In this document: positions 1 to 11,394 of the stretch, piece after piece
How the letters are laid out: every line of letters starts with the position of its first letter
Position numbering within the stretch: position 1 is the stretch's first letter
Assembly: GCA_019426215.1 (NCBI GenBank)
Contig: CM033403.1
Span: forward strand, 35,102,754 to 35,166,753
From: Buddleja alternifolia
Taxonomy: Eukaryota > Streptophyta > Magnoliopsida > Lamiales > Scrophulariaceae
Direction of reading: 5' to 3'
DNA length: 64,000 bases
Made by a program: the position numbers and the translations under genes
Notes under the pieces: model-generated
What the model was told of the DNA's origin: nothing
Databases searched by the model: none
The model's input: only the letters and a program-made list of their open reading frames with translations

Positions 1-784
1 TTTGTAGTTGACGAATTAGAGAGGTGAGCTTGGCACTAGTTTCATCTTTAGATGCTAGAAATTCTACCCATGTATAGCGTGAAAAATCATCAACTATTAC
101 TAGTGAATACTTTTTACCACTAACGCTCATGATTTGAATAGGACCAAACAAATCTAAATGTAGTAATTCAAGTATTCGAGAGGTCGATAGATGAAGCTTC
201 TTCTTAAAGGATGATTTAACTTGTTTACCCATTTGACAGGCATCACATAAGCGATCTTTATTAAAGGAACCTTTAGGTAATCCCTCTACGAGATTTAGAG
301 ATATTAATTGAGAGATTGTTTTGAAATTGAGGTGATTCATTTTTCTGTGCCATAACCAACCTAATTCGTTTTGATTCTTAGCTACGAAACATGTAGAGTT
401 GTTATCTAATGTTGAATCCCAATCTACTAAGTATACATTGTTTGTTCTTCTTCCTTTTAATTTGGTAGATCCTGTCTTAACATCGATTATCTCGCACAAG
501 TCACTAGAAAATTTAATTTCAAAGCCTTTATCACAGAATTGACTTATGCTTAGGAGATTATGTTTAAGACCCTCAACATAGTATACATCATTGATCATGA
601 TGTTCCCCCTATGCATGATACCTATACCTTTAGTTTTACCTTTAGAATTATCACCGAATATAACTTGAGGACCATTGGTTGCACGATAGTTGATCAAGAG
701 ATCCTTTGATCCAGTCATGTGTCTCGATGATCCACTATCTATGTACCATACTGAAGCGTCGGTGTTGGCTCTAGGTACCTGCAT
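1..784 (-). CDS. pol: copia pol fragment: protease, gag-pre-integrase, integrase start
   Basis: An open frame runs from an ATG at 784 to the window edge without a stop. In order it shows a retropepsin active site (WYIDSGSSRHMTG, about 12 residues in), a gag-pre-integrase zinc motif (H-x3-H, then CDACQMGK) and the beginning of the integrase core with LHLDLFGPI and VDDFSRYTW, which supplies the first catalytic aspartate. It is partial because the window ends. A stop lies just upstream and the frame differs from gag, so in the intact ancestor the two were probably one polyprotein. Confidence 0.85.
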   Translation of the reverse strand, partial: MQVPRANTDASVWYIDSGSSRHMTGSKDLLINYRATNGPQVIFGDNSKGKTKGIGIMHRGNIMINDVYYVEGLKHNLLSISQFCDKGFEIKFSSDLCEIIDVKTGSTKLKGRRTNNVYLVDWDSTLDNNSTCFVAKNQNELGWLWHRKMNHLNFKTISQLISLNLVEGLPKGSFNKDRLCDACQMGKQVKSSFKKKLHLSTSRILELLHLDLFGPIQIMSVSGKKYSLVIVDDFSRYTWVEFLASKDETSAKLTSLIRQLQ

Positions 785-798
785 TCAAAAGGGCAGAT

Positions 799-2454
799 CT
801 AATTTCCTTTAGGTACCCGTTTTGTTTTGGGTCCTTCTTTGTTAGTGACGTGAATTAGATTTTTCGGAACCCATATTTGCCTTATCTTCACTATGGGAGA
901 AAGATTGGCCTTCTTGGGTTTCGTTTTGAGTTGTATACCTTTTCTAGATGTATAGAAATATCCTTGATTATAGTGATAATCATAATCGTATTCACAATTA
1001 TCATAGTGTTGATAATATGAACTGGATTGTTTTGGATATAGACGTTTGATTCTGTTTGGTACTGGCTTAGGATGCACTTTTGGTGCGGGACGCTTAACGT
1101 TTGATTCACTGGCAGAAAATATCTCCTTAGCTTTTTGAGCGTTTGGATACATTTTCTTTTGTGAGACATTCACTTTGGTCTTTCCTTTGCCTGAGTCAAT
1201 GTTGACTCTATCATTAGCTTTTGTACCAGTATTTGTTGATTCATTCAGCGTTTGTCTGATTGAACTTTCTTCAACAAAGATTACACCTTTTCCTTTGTTG
1301 ATTGTTGTAACATTGGACGCTTTGGCTTTATAACTGAATTTATCAAAACCTAGACCGGTCTTTTCACCAAATGCCCTGGTTACTTTAGTCACATTATCTA
1401 GCGTTCTAGACGCTTTTGATAATGAAGAGATAAGCTGCTCTGATTTGGCAAGTTTAGCGACCATTTCAGCTTCTCTTTTGACTATTATATCAAGATCACC
1501 TTTTAGCTGAGTAATTTCACTCTCGAGTGATTGGTTTTTCTCAATGCACTGTTGCTGAATTTGCAACTCTGCTTTGAGCGTTAAGTTATCACTTCTGAGT
1601 GCTGAAATAATACGATGGTGATTTTGGAATAATTGGGTGGCATCTTGACAATCTGTATAATATTCCTTTACTTTGTCAAGTAATTCATCATAAGAGAGAG
1701 GATGATACAGATCAGTGGTTACCTCAGATGGTACGTCGTTAGATGCTTCATTTTCTCTTGCCATGAGACAAATGAATGCTGAGTCCTTTGATGGTTCATC
1801 ATCGCTGCTTTCATCTGATGATTCCAAGTCCTCTTCAGGCGTATAGAGAGGTTCTGATTCTGCTAGCAAGCCTTGTTGTCTCAGGTTGCTCCTGAATTGG
1901 TTTCTATCCGTGTGATCTTGCTTTGTAGGTTTAGACACATTTGGATATGGGCAATTAACTTGGAAATGCCCTGGTCTCCTGCAGTTGTAACAAAGATTGG
2001 TCTTCATCTTTTGTTCGTTTGTTAATCTTGTGGATCGTTGGTTTAACGCTGCAGGCGCTGAGAGATCTTGCTGAGAAGGAGTTTGATATTGAATTGGCGC
2101 TAGGGAGGAGGACGCAGGATAGTGAGGCGCTTGATATTGTGGTTGTATTTGAGGAAGCGCTTGATATGAACTTTGTCCTGGGTGCTTAGGACTGTTTCCC
2201 TTCTTTTCATATTTCAGGAATTTCCTGAATCTATTTAGAAGCGCCAGTTCTTCTTCCTCACTTATGTCCGAACCTTTTTCTTTGATAGGTTTTCCTTTGA
2301 TTGATGCCATTAGCGCTCCAGATTCGATCACTGGATTACTTACTGCATCACTGGCCGAATTCAGCTCAAACTCAAATGCTTTGAGTTCTGAAAAAGCATC
2401 TTCTGGAGTTAGGCTGTCCAGATTGTTTGATTCTCTCATTGCAGTTGTTTTCAT
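799..2454 (-). CDS. gag: copia gag, C-terminal part with CCHC zinc knuckle
   Basis: This 551-residue open frame carries one CCHC zinc knuckle (CYNCRRPGHFQVNC, at 1951-1992), which binds retroelement RNA. A long region rich in Q, E and K follows (about residues 255-345) and looks like coiled coil. The tail is basic and tyrosine-rich. The apparent start ATG is internal: the N-terminal gag domain lies upstream in another frame (2372-3010), so this is a frameshifted fragment rather than a separate gene. Confidence 0.8.
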   Translation of the reverse strand: MKTTAMRESNNLDSLTPEDAFSELKAFEFELNSASDAVSNPVIESGALMASIKGKPIKEKGSDISEEEELALLNRFRKFLKYEKKGNSPKHPGQSSYQALPQIQPQYQAPHYPASSSLAPIQYQTPSQQDLSAPAALNQRSTRLTNEQKMKTNLCYNCRRPGHFQVNCPYPNVSKPTKQDHTDRNQFRSNLRQQGLLAESEPLYTPEEDLESSDESSDDEPSKDSAFICLMARENEASNDVPSEVTTDLYHPLSYDELLDKVKEYYTDCQDATQLFQNHHRIISALRSDNLTLKAELQIQQQCIEKNQSLESEITQLKGDLDIIVKREAEMVAKLAKSEQLISSLSKASRTLDNVTKVTRAFGEKTGLGFDKFSYKAKASNVTTINKGKGVIFVEESSIRQTLNESTNTGTKANDRVNIDSGKGKTKVNVSQKKMYPNAQKAKEIFSASESNVKRPAPKVHPKPVPNRIKRLYPKQSSSYYQHYDNCEYDYDYHYNQGYFYTSRKGIQLKTKPKKANLSPIVKIRQIWVPKNLIHVTNKEGPKTKRVPKGN

Positions 2455-3010
2455 CAGGAATCTGCTTGGAAGACCTAAAGATTTTGACCACTGTTTCTCG
2501 ATTTTGTAGCTCCATACCCAGAGATGTTAGTTCAGTGACAAGGGCTGTAAACCTCATGTCTAATTGCTCTAACGTCTCATTAGGTAGCATCTTGAAGCCG
2601 TTGAATTTTTCTTTGGCAATTGATAATTTGTTTTCCTTTATTTGTGCTGAGCCACCACAAATAGTAGCCAACTTATCCCAAATTTCTTTAGTTGTATTGC
2701 ATGATTTGACTTTGTTGAATAAGTTGTCATTGTCACCAATGGCTGTGTATAATGCATTCCGACCGACATTGTCCAGATTGGCTCGTCGACGCTCATCGGT
2801 GGACCATTCTTGTTTGGGCTTCTCCACATAACCGTCAAGTGTTTCTCCTGTGGCTTCGGGCGCTCTGGTGATAACTTTGTATATTTTGATTGGCCCATCT
2901 GAAATGATATCACACATTTCATCATCACATGAACACAAATAAGTAAACGCTTTGACCTTCCAAGAGTCATAATTTGACTCGGTCAACTTGGAAACTTTAG
3001 AAAATGCCAT
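2372..3010 (-). CDS. gag: copia gag N-terminal domain (DUF4219/UBN2), frameshifted
   Basis: It starts MAFSKVSKLTESNYDSWK, the usual N-terminus of copia gag (LTESNY-x-W), about 95 bases inside the PBS. The UBN2-type capsid core follows, with the TKEIWDKLATICGG and LEQLDMRFTALV segments. Near 2440-2470 the homology passes into the overlapping frame of the 799-2454 segment; the last ~35 residues here are out-of-frame noise. Confidence 0.8.
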   Translation of the reverse strand: MAFSKVSKLTESNYDSWKVKAFTYLCSCDDEMCDIISDGPIKIYKVITRAPEATGETLDGYVEKPKQEWSTDERRRANLDNVGRNALYTAIGDNDNLFNKVKSCNTTKEIWDKLATICGGSAQIKENKLSIAKEKFNGFKMLPNETLEQLDMRFTALVTELTSLGMELQNRETVVKIFRSSKQIPDENNCNERIKQSGQPNSRRCFFRTQSI

Positions 3011-3103
3011 GAAGAATTTAAAGTAATTTTGAAGCGACTATATAAAAAAAATGGATCTGAACAAGCAGTTACGCTTGGAAACGCTTAGGTTTCAACTTCA
3101 ACC

Positions 3104-3115
3104 GCTCTGATACCA
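3104..3115 (-). other. Primer binding site for initiator tRNA-Met
   Basis: The minus strand reads TGGTATCAGAGC two bases inside the LTR edge. This is the standard plant copia/gypsy PBS complementary to the 3' end of tRNA-iMet. It fixes the LTR boundary and the strand of the element. Confidence 0.92.
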
Positions 3116-3117
3116 CT

Positions 3118-4865
3118 TGTTGGTCCCAAGTGGTATACGAAAGGGTCTAGAAGGGGGGGTTGAATAGACCCTGAAGTCTTTTTTGACTTCTTAAAAATTC
3201 GTATTACTTTGAAGTATTTGAATGCTTGACAAGTTTAAGCGCTAGATGTGGCGCTTGAGAAACGTTAACTTAGACTCGGTGATTTCAACGCTTACCAGAG
3301 TAGGGCAGAGTTTAATCACTAAATCAGAGTTAGCACATCGGAAGTATTTTATAGCTTAGCGTTCAGTTAATTATTCGAAAGTAGTCGCTTAGTTGTTTTA
3401 AGACTTTATCAGAATGTATGCAGTAGGAATAATAAAGCAGTAACACAATGAACGCTTAAAGAGGTAAATGACACAAGATATTTGTAAGATTCACTGGGTG
3501 ATGTAATCCCAACTACGTCCTTCTTCTCCTTTTATCAGGGAGGTTTTTCACTATGATGATTATCGAAGAGTCACACAGAGACTTCTACAAGATAGAGGGA
3601 GATTGGATATGATCTTGGAACTCCTTGGTCACACAGATTTCAGCTCCACTAAAGATCTTCTATCCCCTTGCTTCTTTCACTCAGAAATGGTGCAAGTTAC
3701 TCTTGATCTCGGAACTCCTTGGTCACACAGATTTCAGCTCCAATAGAGATCAACTTCAACAAGCTTCTTTTACACAAAAATATTGCTTGCAAGTCAACCA
3801 GCTTTCTCACTCAGATGAAAGGTTTTGGTCACGGGTTTGTTTGTTTTTGGAAAGTTCAAACAACTTGGGGATATCTCAATGGTAGTATAGGTTCTTCTTA
3901 ACAAGAGATTTGAGATATGGGTGACTGTCTCTGGAATATTTGTGAAAAGCTTATATGGATATTTGGCTATGATTTTTAGTAAGCTTTTCTTTCAACAAGG
4001 TAGGTATTTTTGTGTGTCACGCACTCTTTCTTGTTTTTGAAAGAGCTATTTATAAGGTATTGGTGGTTTTTGTCCGTTTGACTCGGTTGGAGTCTCGTTT
4101 CCCCAAACATTCCTTGAGTTCAGACATTTCTAACTTTGGGTATATTTAATTGGTTAGGCATGGTCTTGGTTTCATAAATCTGACAGTCTAGGTCAAAGAT
4201 ATGGCTTGCCCATAAGTTATAGTGCTTATATTTTAATAGCACTTATCCGACTTTTAATGCATCTTGTCTTATTTCCGTTGGAATAATTCGTCCGTTTGAT
4301 TCATGCATTTTTAAGTCTTTGGATGGTTTTGGGTCTGAATTCTTTTTCAGGTTACGTTCTTTGTAGGTTGTGTTGGTTTAACCTTTTTGGACGCTTGCTG
4401 AAGAGAATAGTTATTCTCGTGTATTGGACAGACGCTTGGACTGATCCTGACTTTCTTTTCTTTATTTCAGACGCTTACTCTTCAATCTTGTCTTGATGGT
4501 CTCACTGAGAATTCCGTCATTTCACTTGATGTTGAGTATTCGGCCTGAGTTATCCATTCGTAGTTTGAGCACTGGGATAATCCCTAAAGCGTTTGACGGA
4601 CGCTTCAAGATATCTTTATCCATTGTAGCTTTAGACGCTTGATCTTCACCTTCATCACTTGGTAGACTCACCCAGAATTTTCCTAAGTGTTTTAGTGTCA
4701 CATACTTAGTCTAAGGAATTCTACAAAGATAAATACTATAAGCCTAAGATAAATAAGCTTTCAGGTACTTATACATAACATTCTATGAAAGCTTTTACAC
4801 TTTTCGGAGTCTAACAGAAAGTCCTATTTGTCATCATCAAAACATCTAATATGAAATTCCTAACA
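3118..4865 (-). repeat. 5' LTR of the copia element (1748 bp)
   Basis: The boundary is TGTTGG on the plus strand at 3118 and CCTAACA at 4865, a short inverted repeat with TG..CA ends. The inner edge is two bases from the PBS. Inside, a segment of about 97 bp is repeated in tandem (it begins with ggaactccttggtcacacag near 3618 and 3713). The hexamer ACGCTT/GCGCTT recurs throughout. Short open frames in the LTR have no recognisable product. Confidence 0.85.
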
Positions 4866-5656
4866 GGTTTTGAGGAAAACCTTTTTGTCATGCAATCCCC
4901 GAGCTTGGATCTGCAGAGTACTTTGGAGCAAGACCGACAAGGCCTTACTTGGCCTAGACAAATGACTATAACCCCGGGTCTGTCGGGATAGATTGTTAGG
5001 GTCCCCCCCTTCTCTCTGTATTAAAAAAAAAAAGAAAGCACAATTCAATAATAATAATAATAATAATAATAATAAACACCACAAAGAATACTAATAATAA
5101 TAATAAGCTATTGTAATCGGCTCGTCGAAGTCCATCGTTATAGTAAACTTTCTAGGGCAGCCTCCATATATAATTGTTGTAAATATATGTATCTATATGT
5201 AATTACCAAAAAAAATGGAATATATGCATTTATCTATATATCGATAGTTGAGGAACGAGATAAATTATTTTTATACATGATGAGTATATTATTTATGAAT
5301 TACGTATAAACTCTTATTATATGACACTGCATTGACATGATTAATTATGACAAATAATGATGTGATGTTGAACAACTAAAATCTTATTATATCAAGAATT
5401 CTGTCCATAAAATTATGTAGAATTAACATAGTCATTATTCTAACGTGACATTTGCTATGAAATTATGATGAAAAAAAATATATTAACTGTTGTTGGATAG
5501 AAAAACCTTCAATATCTGCCAATTATAAGATATATAATACATATCTAACGTGTATTATAATTCATCTCCCTAGATTAAATTTTCAAAAACTTGACATAAA
5601 TAGAACAAATTTTCAATTGATTAGTGAGTTTTTCATATATTATTATTACTTATTAC
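4866..5656. other. AT-rich spacer with (AAT)n microsatellite
   Basis: No gene is supported. An AAT/ATT trinucleotide run lies at about 5047-5075. A GC-richer block at 4866-5010 is open on the minus strand for 74 codons, but its product is leucine-repeat noise plus unrecognised residues. Confidence 0.6.
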
Positions 5657-5840
5657 ATATGATGCACAGACACTCAGAAATATCATCCCGTGTAGTGTCG
5701 GACACGCGCCATATCCGTGTCCAACTATTGAGAGAAAGAAAAAGAACTGTGTTTATGTACTAATTTTTTAAAAAATTGACGTGTCCCGTGTCAGTGTCGT
5801 ATCAGTGTCCTTGTCTCGTGTTCGTGTCCGTGCATCATAG
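5657..5840. mobile_element. hAT-like MITE, family 1 copy A (184 bp)
   Basis: Terminal inverted repeats read (C)TATGATGCACrGACAC. The flanks are cttattac and cctattac, a 7/8-match 8-bp target duplication. The interior is rich in CGTGTCC and GACACGG motifs. Copies with the same termini lie at 6677, 20155 and 30400. Confidence 0.75.
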
Positions 5841-5849
5841 CCTATTACC

Positions 5850-5930
5850 CATGAGCCCTAGTTTAGGTGGTGGAATTAGAGTTACGTTCTTCAACGGATC
5901 ATGAGTTCGAATCCACTAGAAATGTGCCTT
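5850..5930 (+). repeat. Possible tRNA-derived SINE head
   Basis: The stretch has an A-box-like TAGTTTAGGTGG and, about 45 bases later, a B-box-like GAGTTCGAATCC, the spacing of a pol III internal promoter. It does not fold convincingly as a tRNA and the 3' part is unclear. Confidence 0.35.
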
Positions 5931-6267
5931 TATTACTTAAATACTAGTTGTTTGCTTAAATACTAGTTGTTCGTTGCTAGCAGTAATTAATAATTAATTG
6001 TTAGTAGTTGAGATTTTTTTTAGTTACAATAGTTGAGATTTATATATGATGTAAATTATCTACCATGATGAATCGATAACCTTTTACTTAAACGAAAAGA
6101 CAGAAACATCTCCGAGCTATATATGAAATATTATACTTAAAGAGCCTTCATAATAATAGAGGGCTTCACATAAATGATTCCTCACGTTATTATTGTAAAC
6201 TCCCAACAAATTTGCAAGTCAACATACGCAAAAGTCGCTTGATTGATGGGACTTAATAATTTATCAA

Positions 6268-6483
6268 GATTTGTTTTTTTATATATATATATTTTAAAAT
6301 GAATGGGATATCCTAAATATCTAACTCAATAAATTCGGGATTGATAATCATAATTTTGAGTCATAAAAACTATATCTAACTCCATAAAGGAGAGGAGTGC
6401 TACAGGTTGTGTCAATCTGGATTCAAACACATGACTTTTTATATAAAATGGGAGGTGGATACCACTAAACCAACAGATCTTGG
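6268..6483 (-). mobile_element. tRNA-derived SINE with 11-bp target duplication
   Basis: Read on the minus strand, it starts with a tRNA-like head: A box ttggtttagtggtatcc and B box gtgtttgaatcca. A tRNA-unrelated body follows and it ends in an A-rich tail. Identical 11-bp repeats taatttatcaa flank it at 6257-6267 and 6484-6494. The same body is found at 51434-51641 on the other strand, which supports a mobile SINE family of about 210 bp. Confidence 0.8.
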
Positions 6484-6676
6484 TAATTTATCAACATTTT
6501 TGGAGTAGAACCAAATAGAATTGCGGTGATTGTTTTCAAATGAGACCCACCTTTTGTTGCTTATATAGACTTTGGGATAAAACTTTTCATCTTATTAATA
6601 AATTTGTATATATTCTTTACGGTCTCACTGCTTCACGTATGTATATATATATATGTATATGTATGTATGTATATAT

Positions 6677-7224
6677 CTATGATGCACGGACACACGTAAA
6701 AATTATCCCGTGCAGTGTCCGACACACGTCGGACACAGACACGGTACGGACACGGCACCGGGACGTGTCGGGGCACGGCAATGGTGTGTCCAGAATTAAA
6801 AATAATTAAATAAAACTCAGACACGGCACGGACACTGCCAGGACACGGCCAGGACACTTCGGGCTGATTTTTTGCATTTTTTTTATATTTTTAATATAAA
6901 TGTATTTATATATATATACATATGTAATTATATATAGATGAAGTTTTATAGTTTACAGAAACATTGTCATTAATAAGTTGTTATTTTGTGTAAAAATAGG
7001 TTACTTATATATAAATAGTGAATATATATATATAGGTTATTAATAAGTTGTTGAATTGTTGATTATTGTCTAATAGGTGTTCAATTACTCATAAGTTTAT
7101 AACATATTATATATATATATATAACTATGGGCAGATGTGTCAGAGCCGTGTCCGTGTCCTAATTTTTTAAGAATTGACGTGTCTCGTGTCCGTATCGTGC
7201 AGTGTCCGTGTCTGTACAACATAG
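6677..7224. mobile_element. hAT-like MITE, family 1 copy B, enlarged (548 bp)
   Basis: The left end is ctatgatgcacggacac and the right end gtgtctgtacaacatag, with a perfect 8-bp gtatatat on either side. Both ends carry the CGTGTCC-rich arms of family 1, but an AT-rich core of about 270 bp separates them, making it about three times longer than the other copies. The flanking AT/GTAT microsatellite weakens the target-duplication evidence. Confidence 0.65.
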
Positions 7225-7649
7225 GTATATATATATGTATATGTATGTATGTATATATGTATTTTTAATTATTTTTTGATAAGAAATGTATATATGTATA
7301 TTCCTTCCGCATACTTTCTTTTACTTGCATTCTTTAAAGTCGAGTCCATCAATCGTGTGAACTTTTTTCAACCTTTTATAATAATCATTGTAGAGAAATT
7401 TTGATTTCTCTTATGGCGGCATGTTGAACAAGTGTTCTTGCAAAGTTGAAGCCCCGTTTGACGAGTAAAACTGTCAATGAGCTCAAATCGGTTTGAAACT
7501 CGTAACCTTGATTTGATAATTTTCAAGTTGAGTTTTATACGAGCCGAGTCCAAACCGAGCCCCAACATAAGGATAAGGCTTAAATTTGAATTCAAGCCGA
7601 GCGCGAATGAGAGTAGGTTTGGCTTGAATTGGGCTCAAACTCGTAAAAA

Positions 7650-7682
<33 letters not shown>

Positions 7683-8380
7683 ATTTTATGTATTATATCA
7701 TATACTGAAGCCAACTTTAAATTATGCTCGGTGGATTAATTGAAGGAATGTTTCGCATCCAACGGGCTCGTAGGCCCGAGCATGACAAAAGTTGCAATAC
7801 AATTATATATTATGGGAAAAGGCAATTATGAGATGATGATGTCAATTTTATATATTTTAGACATATTTATATTCTCATTAAATAACTCACAAGCACATTT
7901 TTATAGTGGTCAAATGGGCAAATTTCCCGGTTGTCAACTTTTTAGTAGTAGAAGAAAAATAAAGTTCTAATATTGTACGCGTTTGACAAATCTAGAACAG
8001 GCATCGAATCTCTTGAAAATGTATGAATTATAATTAAGTGCGTACTTAAATTGCTTATCTGAGACCTTATCCTGATGCCATTTTACTCTAGTTTTTCGAA
8101 TTTGAGTTAGGCTACGAGAATAATTATGATTGTCGATTGAAATATTCAAATGTGGTGAATATGTTGTTTTAGTTTTATTATTAACATTATTTTTTAATAG
8201 AAGATCTTGTATGGTTTTTCAAGGCTGCTCCGAATTTCTTATCGGAAACTGTAGTTTTCAAATTGAGATTGGGAATATTTTTTATGTGTTTATATATGTT
8301 ATATACTTTTTAATGAGGAAAGGGAAAAGGTTGGGGCATTTTTTCTTTTTATAATTATTTTTAAAATTAAAATCGAAATT
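7225..8380. other. Spacer with GTAT and AT repeats and a GAGCTCG-type dispersed repeat
   Basis: No gene is supported. (GTAT)n/(AT)n runs lie at 7225-7262 and 7650-7680. A block at 7470-7640 carries tcgagct/gagccgag motifs like those at 15160, 21600 and 32800. Confidence 0.5.
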
Positions 8381-8938
8381 TTAGGCCCTAATTGGATGGC
8401 ATATCTATCTCCAAAAAAAAAATTTCATGACAAAAGTGAGAAAAAAATACTTTTAGAGATAAGAAATATGGTGTCAAAAGTGTGTTTGGATGTTTATTTT
8501 TTAGAGAAAAATATGTAATGATTATGGTTGATGTGACATGTTTTTTGTTGTGAGAAATTTGTTTAGATTGATTTTTAGATATAATTTTTCATAAATATAT
8601 TTACTCAAACTCATCGACTTAGACATCAAAAAATAGGCAAAGTGGATTTTATTTTGCATGTTGCGTTATTTTGTATTAGAATATGTGATTAATTTAACTC
8701 TCGATGTTGGGAGATAGCCGAAAAAACCCTTTTTAATCGATGGGTAAATTGTCAAATCATGAATAGTAAAAAATATTTTTTCTCCTTTTCTGCAAGAATT
8801 TCTTCAAAATTACCTACAATTTTGAGATATTTTTCTTAAAGAAAATATCATAATATGCCAAACAAATATATTTTTAGAGAAAAAAATCTCTAAAAAAGTT
8901 TTTTTTAAAGGAGAGGTAGCCATCCAATTAGGGCCTAA
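8381..8938. mobile_element. MITE with perfect 20-bp inverted termini (558 bp), family 2
   Basis: Positions 8381-8400 (ttaggccctaattggatggc) are the exact reverse complement of 8919-8938. The AT-rich interior has no coding capacity. A second, diverged copy lies at 38171-38736. A gaaatt repeat on both sides is a possible target duplication. Confidence 0.85.
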
Positions 8939-9939
8939 GAAATTCCCATCGAAATTTTCCTAAATTTACTACTCCAAAATCTACACCGAAATTGAAATTT
9001 CGTACCTTTTTTTTTATGAAGAAAAATCGGTTTTATATATCATTCATTCGAAAATTTACAACGCCTGGAACAATACAATTTATATCGACTCAAACGATGT
9101 AGTAAGAACATCTGAAACACCAACTATCAAGTTCTTGAAGATAACAAATCTTAAGAACTGACAAACAAACACAAGAAAAATCTTGTGCAACTCCTATTCA
9201 AGGAGAAATGAAACTCTCATTCAAAAGAGAAAGCAAACTCTCATATAAAAGAGAAAATAAAATACTAAACAAAATATCTAAAACGTTATATAAAAACTTA
9301 TGTATCATCCATTTTTATCTCGTCAGATTCGTCTCTGTCTCTTTAGATCCATATTCGTCTCGTCAAATTTGAAGATGTGATGTACTTGAAGAATGATGCT
9401 CCAACCTAACCCTCCGACTATGGCAGTAGTAACAGTGGTGAAATAGATCACTATTTCATCAAGTCATCACCGACGGAAGGAAAAAGAAAAAAAAATTAAG
9501 ATTTAGAAAGAGATGAAATTTAATACCTTATATACAATATACATGAAATGACAAACTCAATTTTATGACTTTTGATATCTGACCTAACAGTTTGGATTAG
9601 ATAAGCGACAATAATTATAGGTGAAGATATTTAGTGCCCAATTTAACGAAATGAACTGCCTAGTTGACTTGGACTTGTAAATGGGACACCAGCTGACCAG
9701 TTAACTGATTATAATTATAAAATAATTATGGGAGTCGATATTAACACTCACAAAATTAATCACTATAAAAAAACAATAAGATTTACAATAAGATATTAAA
9801 AAAAAATTTAATTAACAATATGCGTAAGGGGACACGATCTTTTTGGTTAGAAACTTAACACCCGCAAAAGTTATGTATTTATAGTTATAATTTTGATATA
9901 GGTCGAAATGACCCTTAGACAATTTTACTCTCTACACTT
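8939..9939. other. Spacer, no feature recognised
   Basis: AT-rich sequence with short purine-rich imperfect repeats (aaagagaaa units, 9180-9260). No open frame resembles a protein. Confidence 0.5.
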
Positions 9940-10370
9940 GGTTATATTCACCAAACACTCCAGTATCCGCGCTTTTTAGTTCGGGTTCGGGTTGACCCAA
10001 TCCACCCGACCCAACTGACCCGCGTTCTCAACCATCGATGAGCTTCACCAGATAGCTTGAGATTATGCCACGTGGCCCATGCTGATCCGTACAAAGTGTC
10101 CAAAACTATAAATACACTCACACTCACAACTATAAGGTAAGACATTTATTACTCCACATTAAATATAGCGATCTCGATTCTTAGAGTCTATTACTGACTT
10201 GATCGTCGGAGGGTTTACGCTGGGATCAACCCCAGCTCGACCCTAATGAGGGTCCTTTGATTTCAGGTTGTTCCGTTTTGAAGTTTAATGATCGTGTTCG
10301 AACCAAACTTCACTGAAGAGAGTCGGATTCATTTCCAACCTAAATCAAATTTGAAATTAATTATACATAT
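9940..10370 (+). repeat. LTR-like/TRIM repeat fragment, family 3 copy 1
   Basis: It contains a cacgtggc block, a gtacaa-gtgtcc block and a TATA box (ctataaatacac at about 10105). After this comes the phrase cttgatcgtcggagggttt, typical of plant LTR R/U5 regions. Blocks in the same order occur at 40060-40470 (plus) and 20490-20960 (minus). No PBS or coding part was found, so this is a solo LTR or TRIM remnant by inference. Confidence 0.45.
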
Positions 10371-11394
10371 ATGTTGATAATTTAGTGATGACGACGCTTA
10401 CCAAAACAAATAATAATTTAGTGATGACAACATGTCAGAAAATTGCTGTGATGACTTTTGATGTAATTATATATGTCAGAATATCACTTGTGCACAATAA
10501 CGATAATAAAGAAATCATCATATAATAAAAATATATGTCATAGTCATAATATATATTATAATTGACACCAATTTTGACATTTAACACCAAGTTGTGGTGT
10601 CTTCCCATTATTGTATGTATAATGTTCACGTTAGTTGCATTTCTTCAAACATTGATATTTTACTTGCATCCAATAAGATCCTTTCATATTTTCGACAAGT
10701 TATATGTTACATCCAATCATCGATCGCCATCAATTTTCTTGTCCACGTAGGCTTATGGAAGTTGTAACCAAACCACAAATATAGTTGACTTGCAATTCAA
10801 ATTACAAACAAGAAATTACAACTAAATGATACATGGAAATTTACAAATATTTAAATTTCAAACATAGAAATTTGTCAAGGACGTGGTGATGAACACATAG
10901 ATGCTGTTAATAAATACACAATTATAATATTGGCCATAAATTCACATAAATCTCTTGCAATCCCAACTTTCTAACTCAATATAACATCATCTAAAATCTA
11001 ATTATCAATCTAACTCAATATAACAATAATCTTAACTCTCATTATACTAATAATTGCAGTGACCCCAAAATTCAACTAAAAGAACTCTTTCATTTGTTTG
11101 AAGAATAAAAAAAAAGAGGGGAAAAGAACGAGATTTCAAAGTACTCATATGTCATCAAAAGTAAACACTTTGACCAAATATATTATTCTAAAGAACCAGT
11201 CTACGTGCCGTTCTCAAAAAGAGGACATCATCATATATCATTCAACGGTTTACAACCCACTTGGATGACGTGCATTTACCACCCACCGTTCGATCTTTGC
11301 CAATTCATATGGCCCTCCATCCGATGGAGCCCAACTAGTACACGTGTCAAGGTCATAGAGGCAAAGAAGTCCACTCCCAGTGGGGCAAGAATCA
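10371..11394. promoter_or_regulatory. Upstream region of the phosphate transporter gene
   Basis: AT-rich non-coding sequence. A G-box-like acacgtgtc lies at 11340-11348, about 100 bases before the likely transcription start. No other gene is seen. Confidence 0.5.

Larger units (their letters stand above)
1..4865 (-). mobile_element. Ty1/copia LTR retrotransposon, SIRE-like, cut by window edge
   Basis: The minus strand reads LTR, primer binding site, gag, protease, gag-pre-integrase and the beginning of integrase, which is the Ty1/copia order. The 5' LTR is at the right end (3118-4865) and the rest of pol and the 3' LTR lie beyond position 1. The long LTR and long gag with a coiled-coil middle suggest the SIRE/Maximus lineage, which is inference. 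Gag is split by a frameshift near 2.45 kb and gag and pol are in different frames around 0.8 kb, so this copy is probably not autonomous. Confidence 0.9.

Noticed and set aside
4860..5084. 74-codon minus-strand frame with a leucine run
   Set aside because: The leucine run is an AAT microsatellite and the rest matches no family I know.
5850..5930. Possible functional tRNA gene
   Set aside because: Box motifs are present, but the stems do not pair well enough for a tRNA. Kept only as a low-confidence SINE head.
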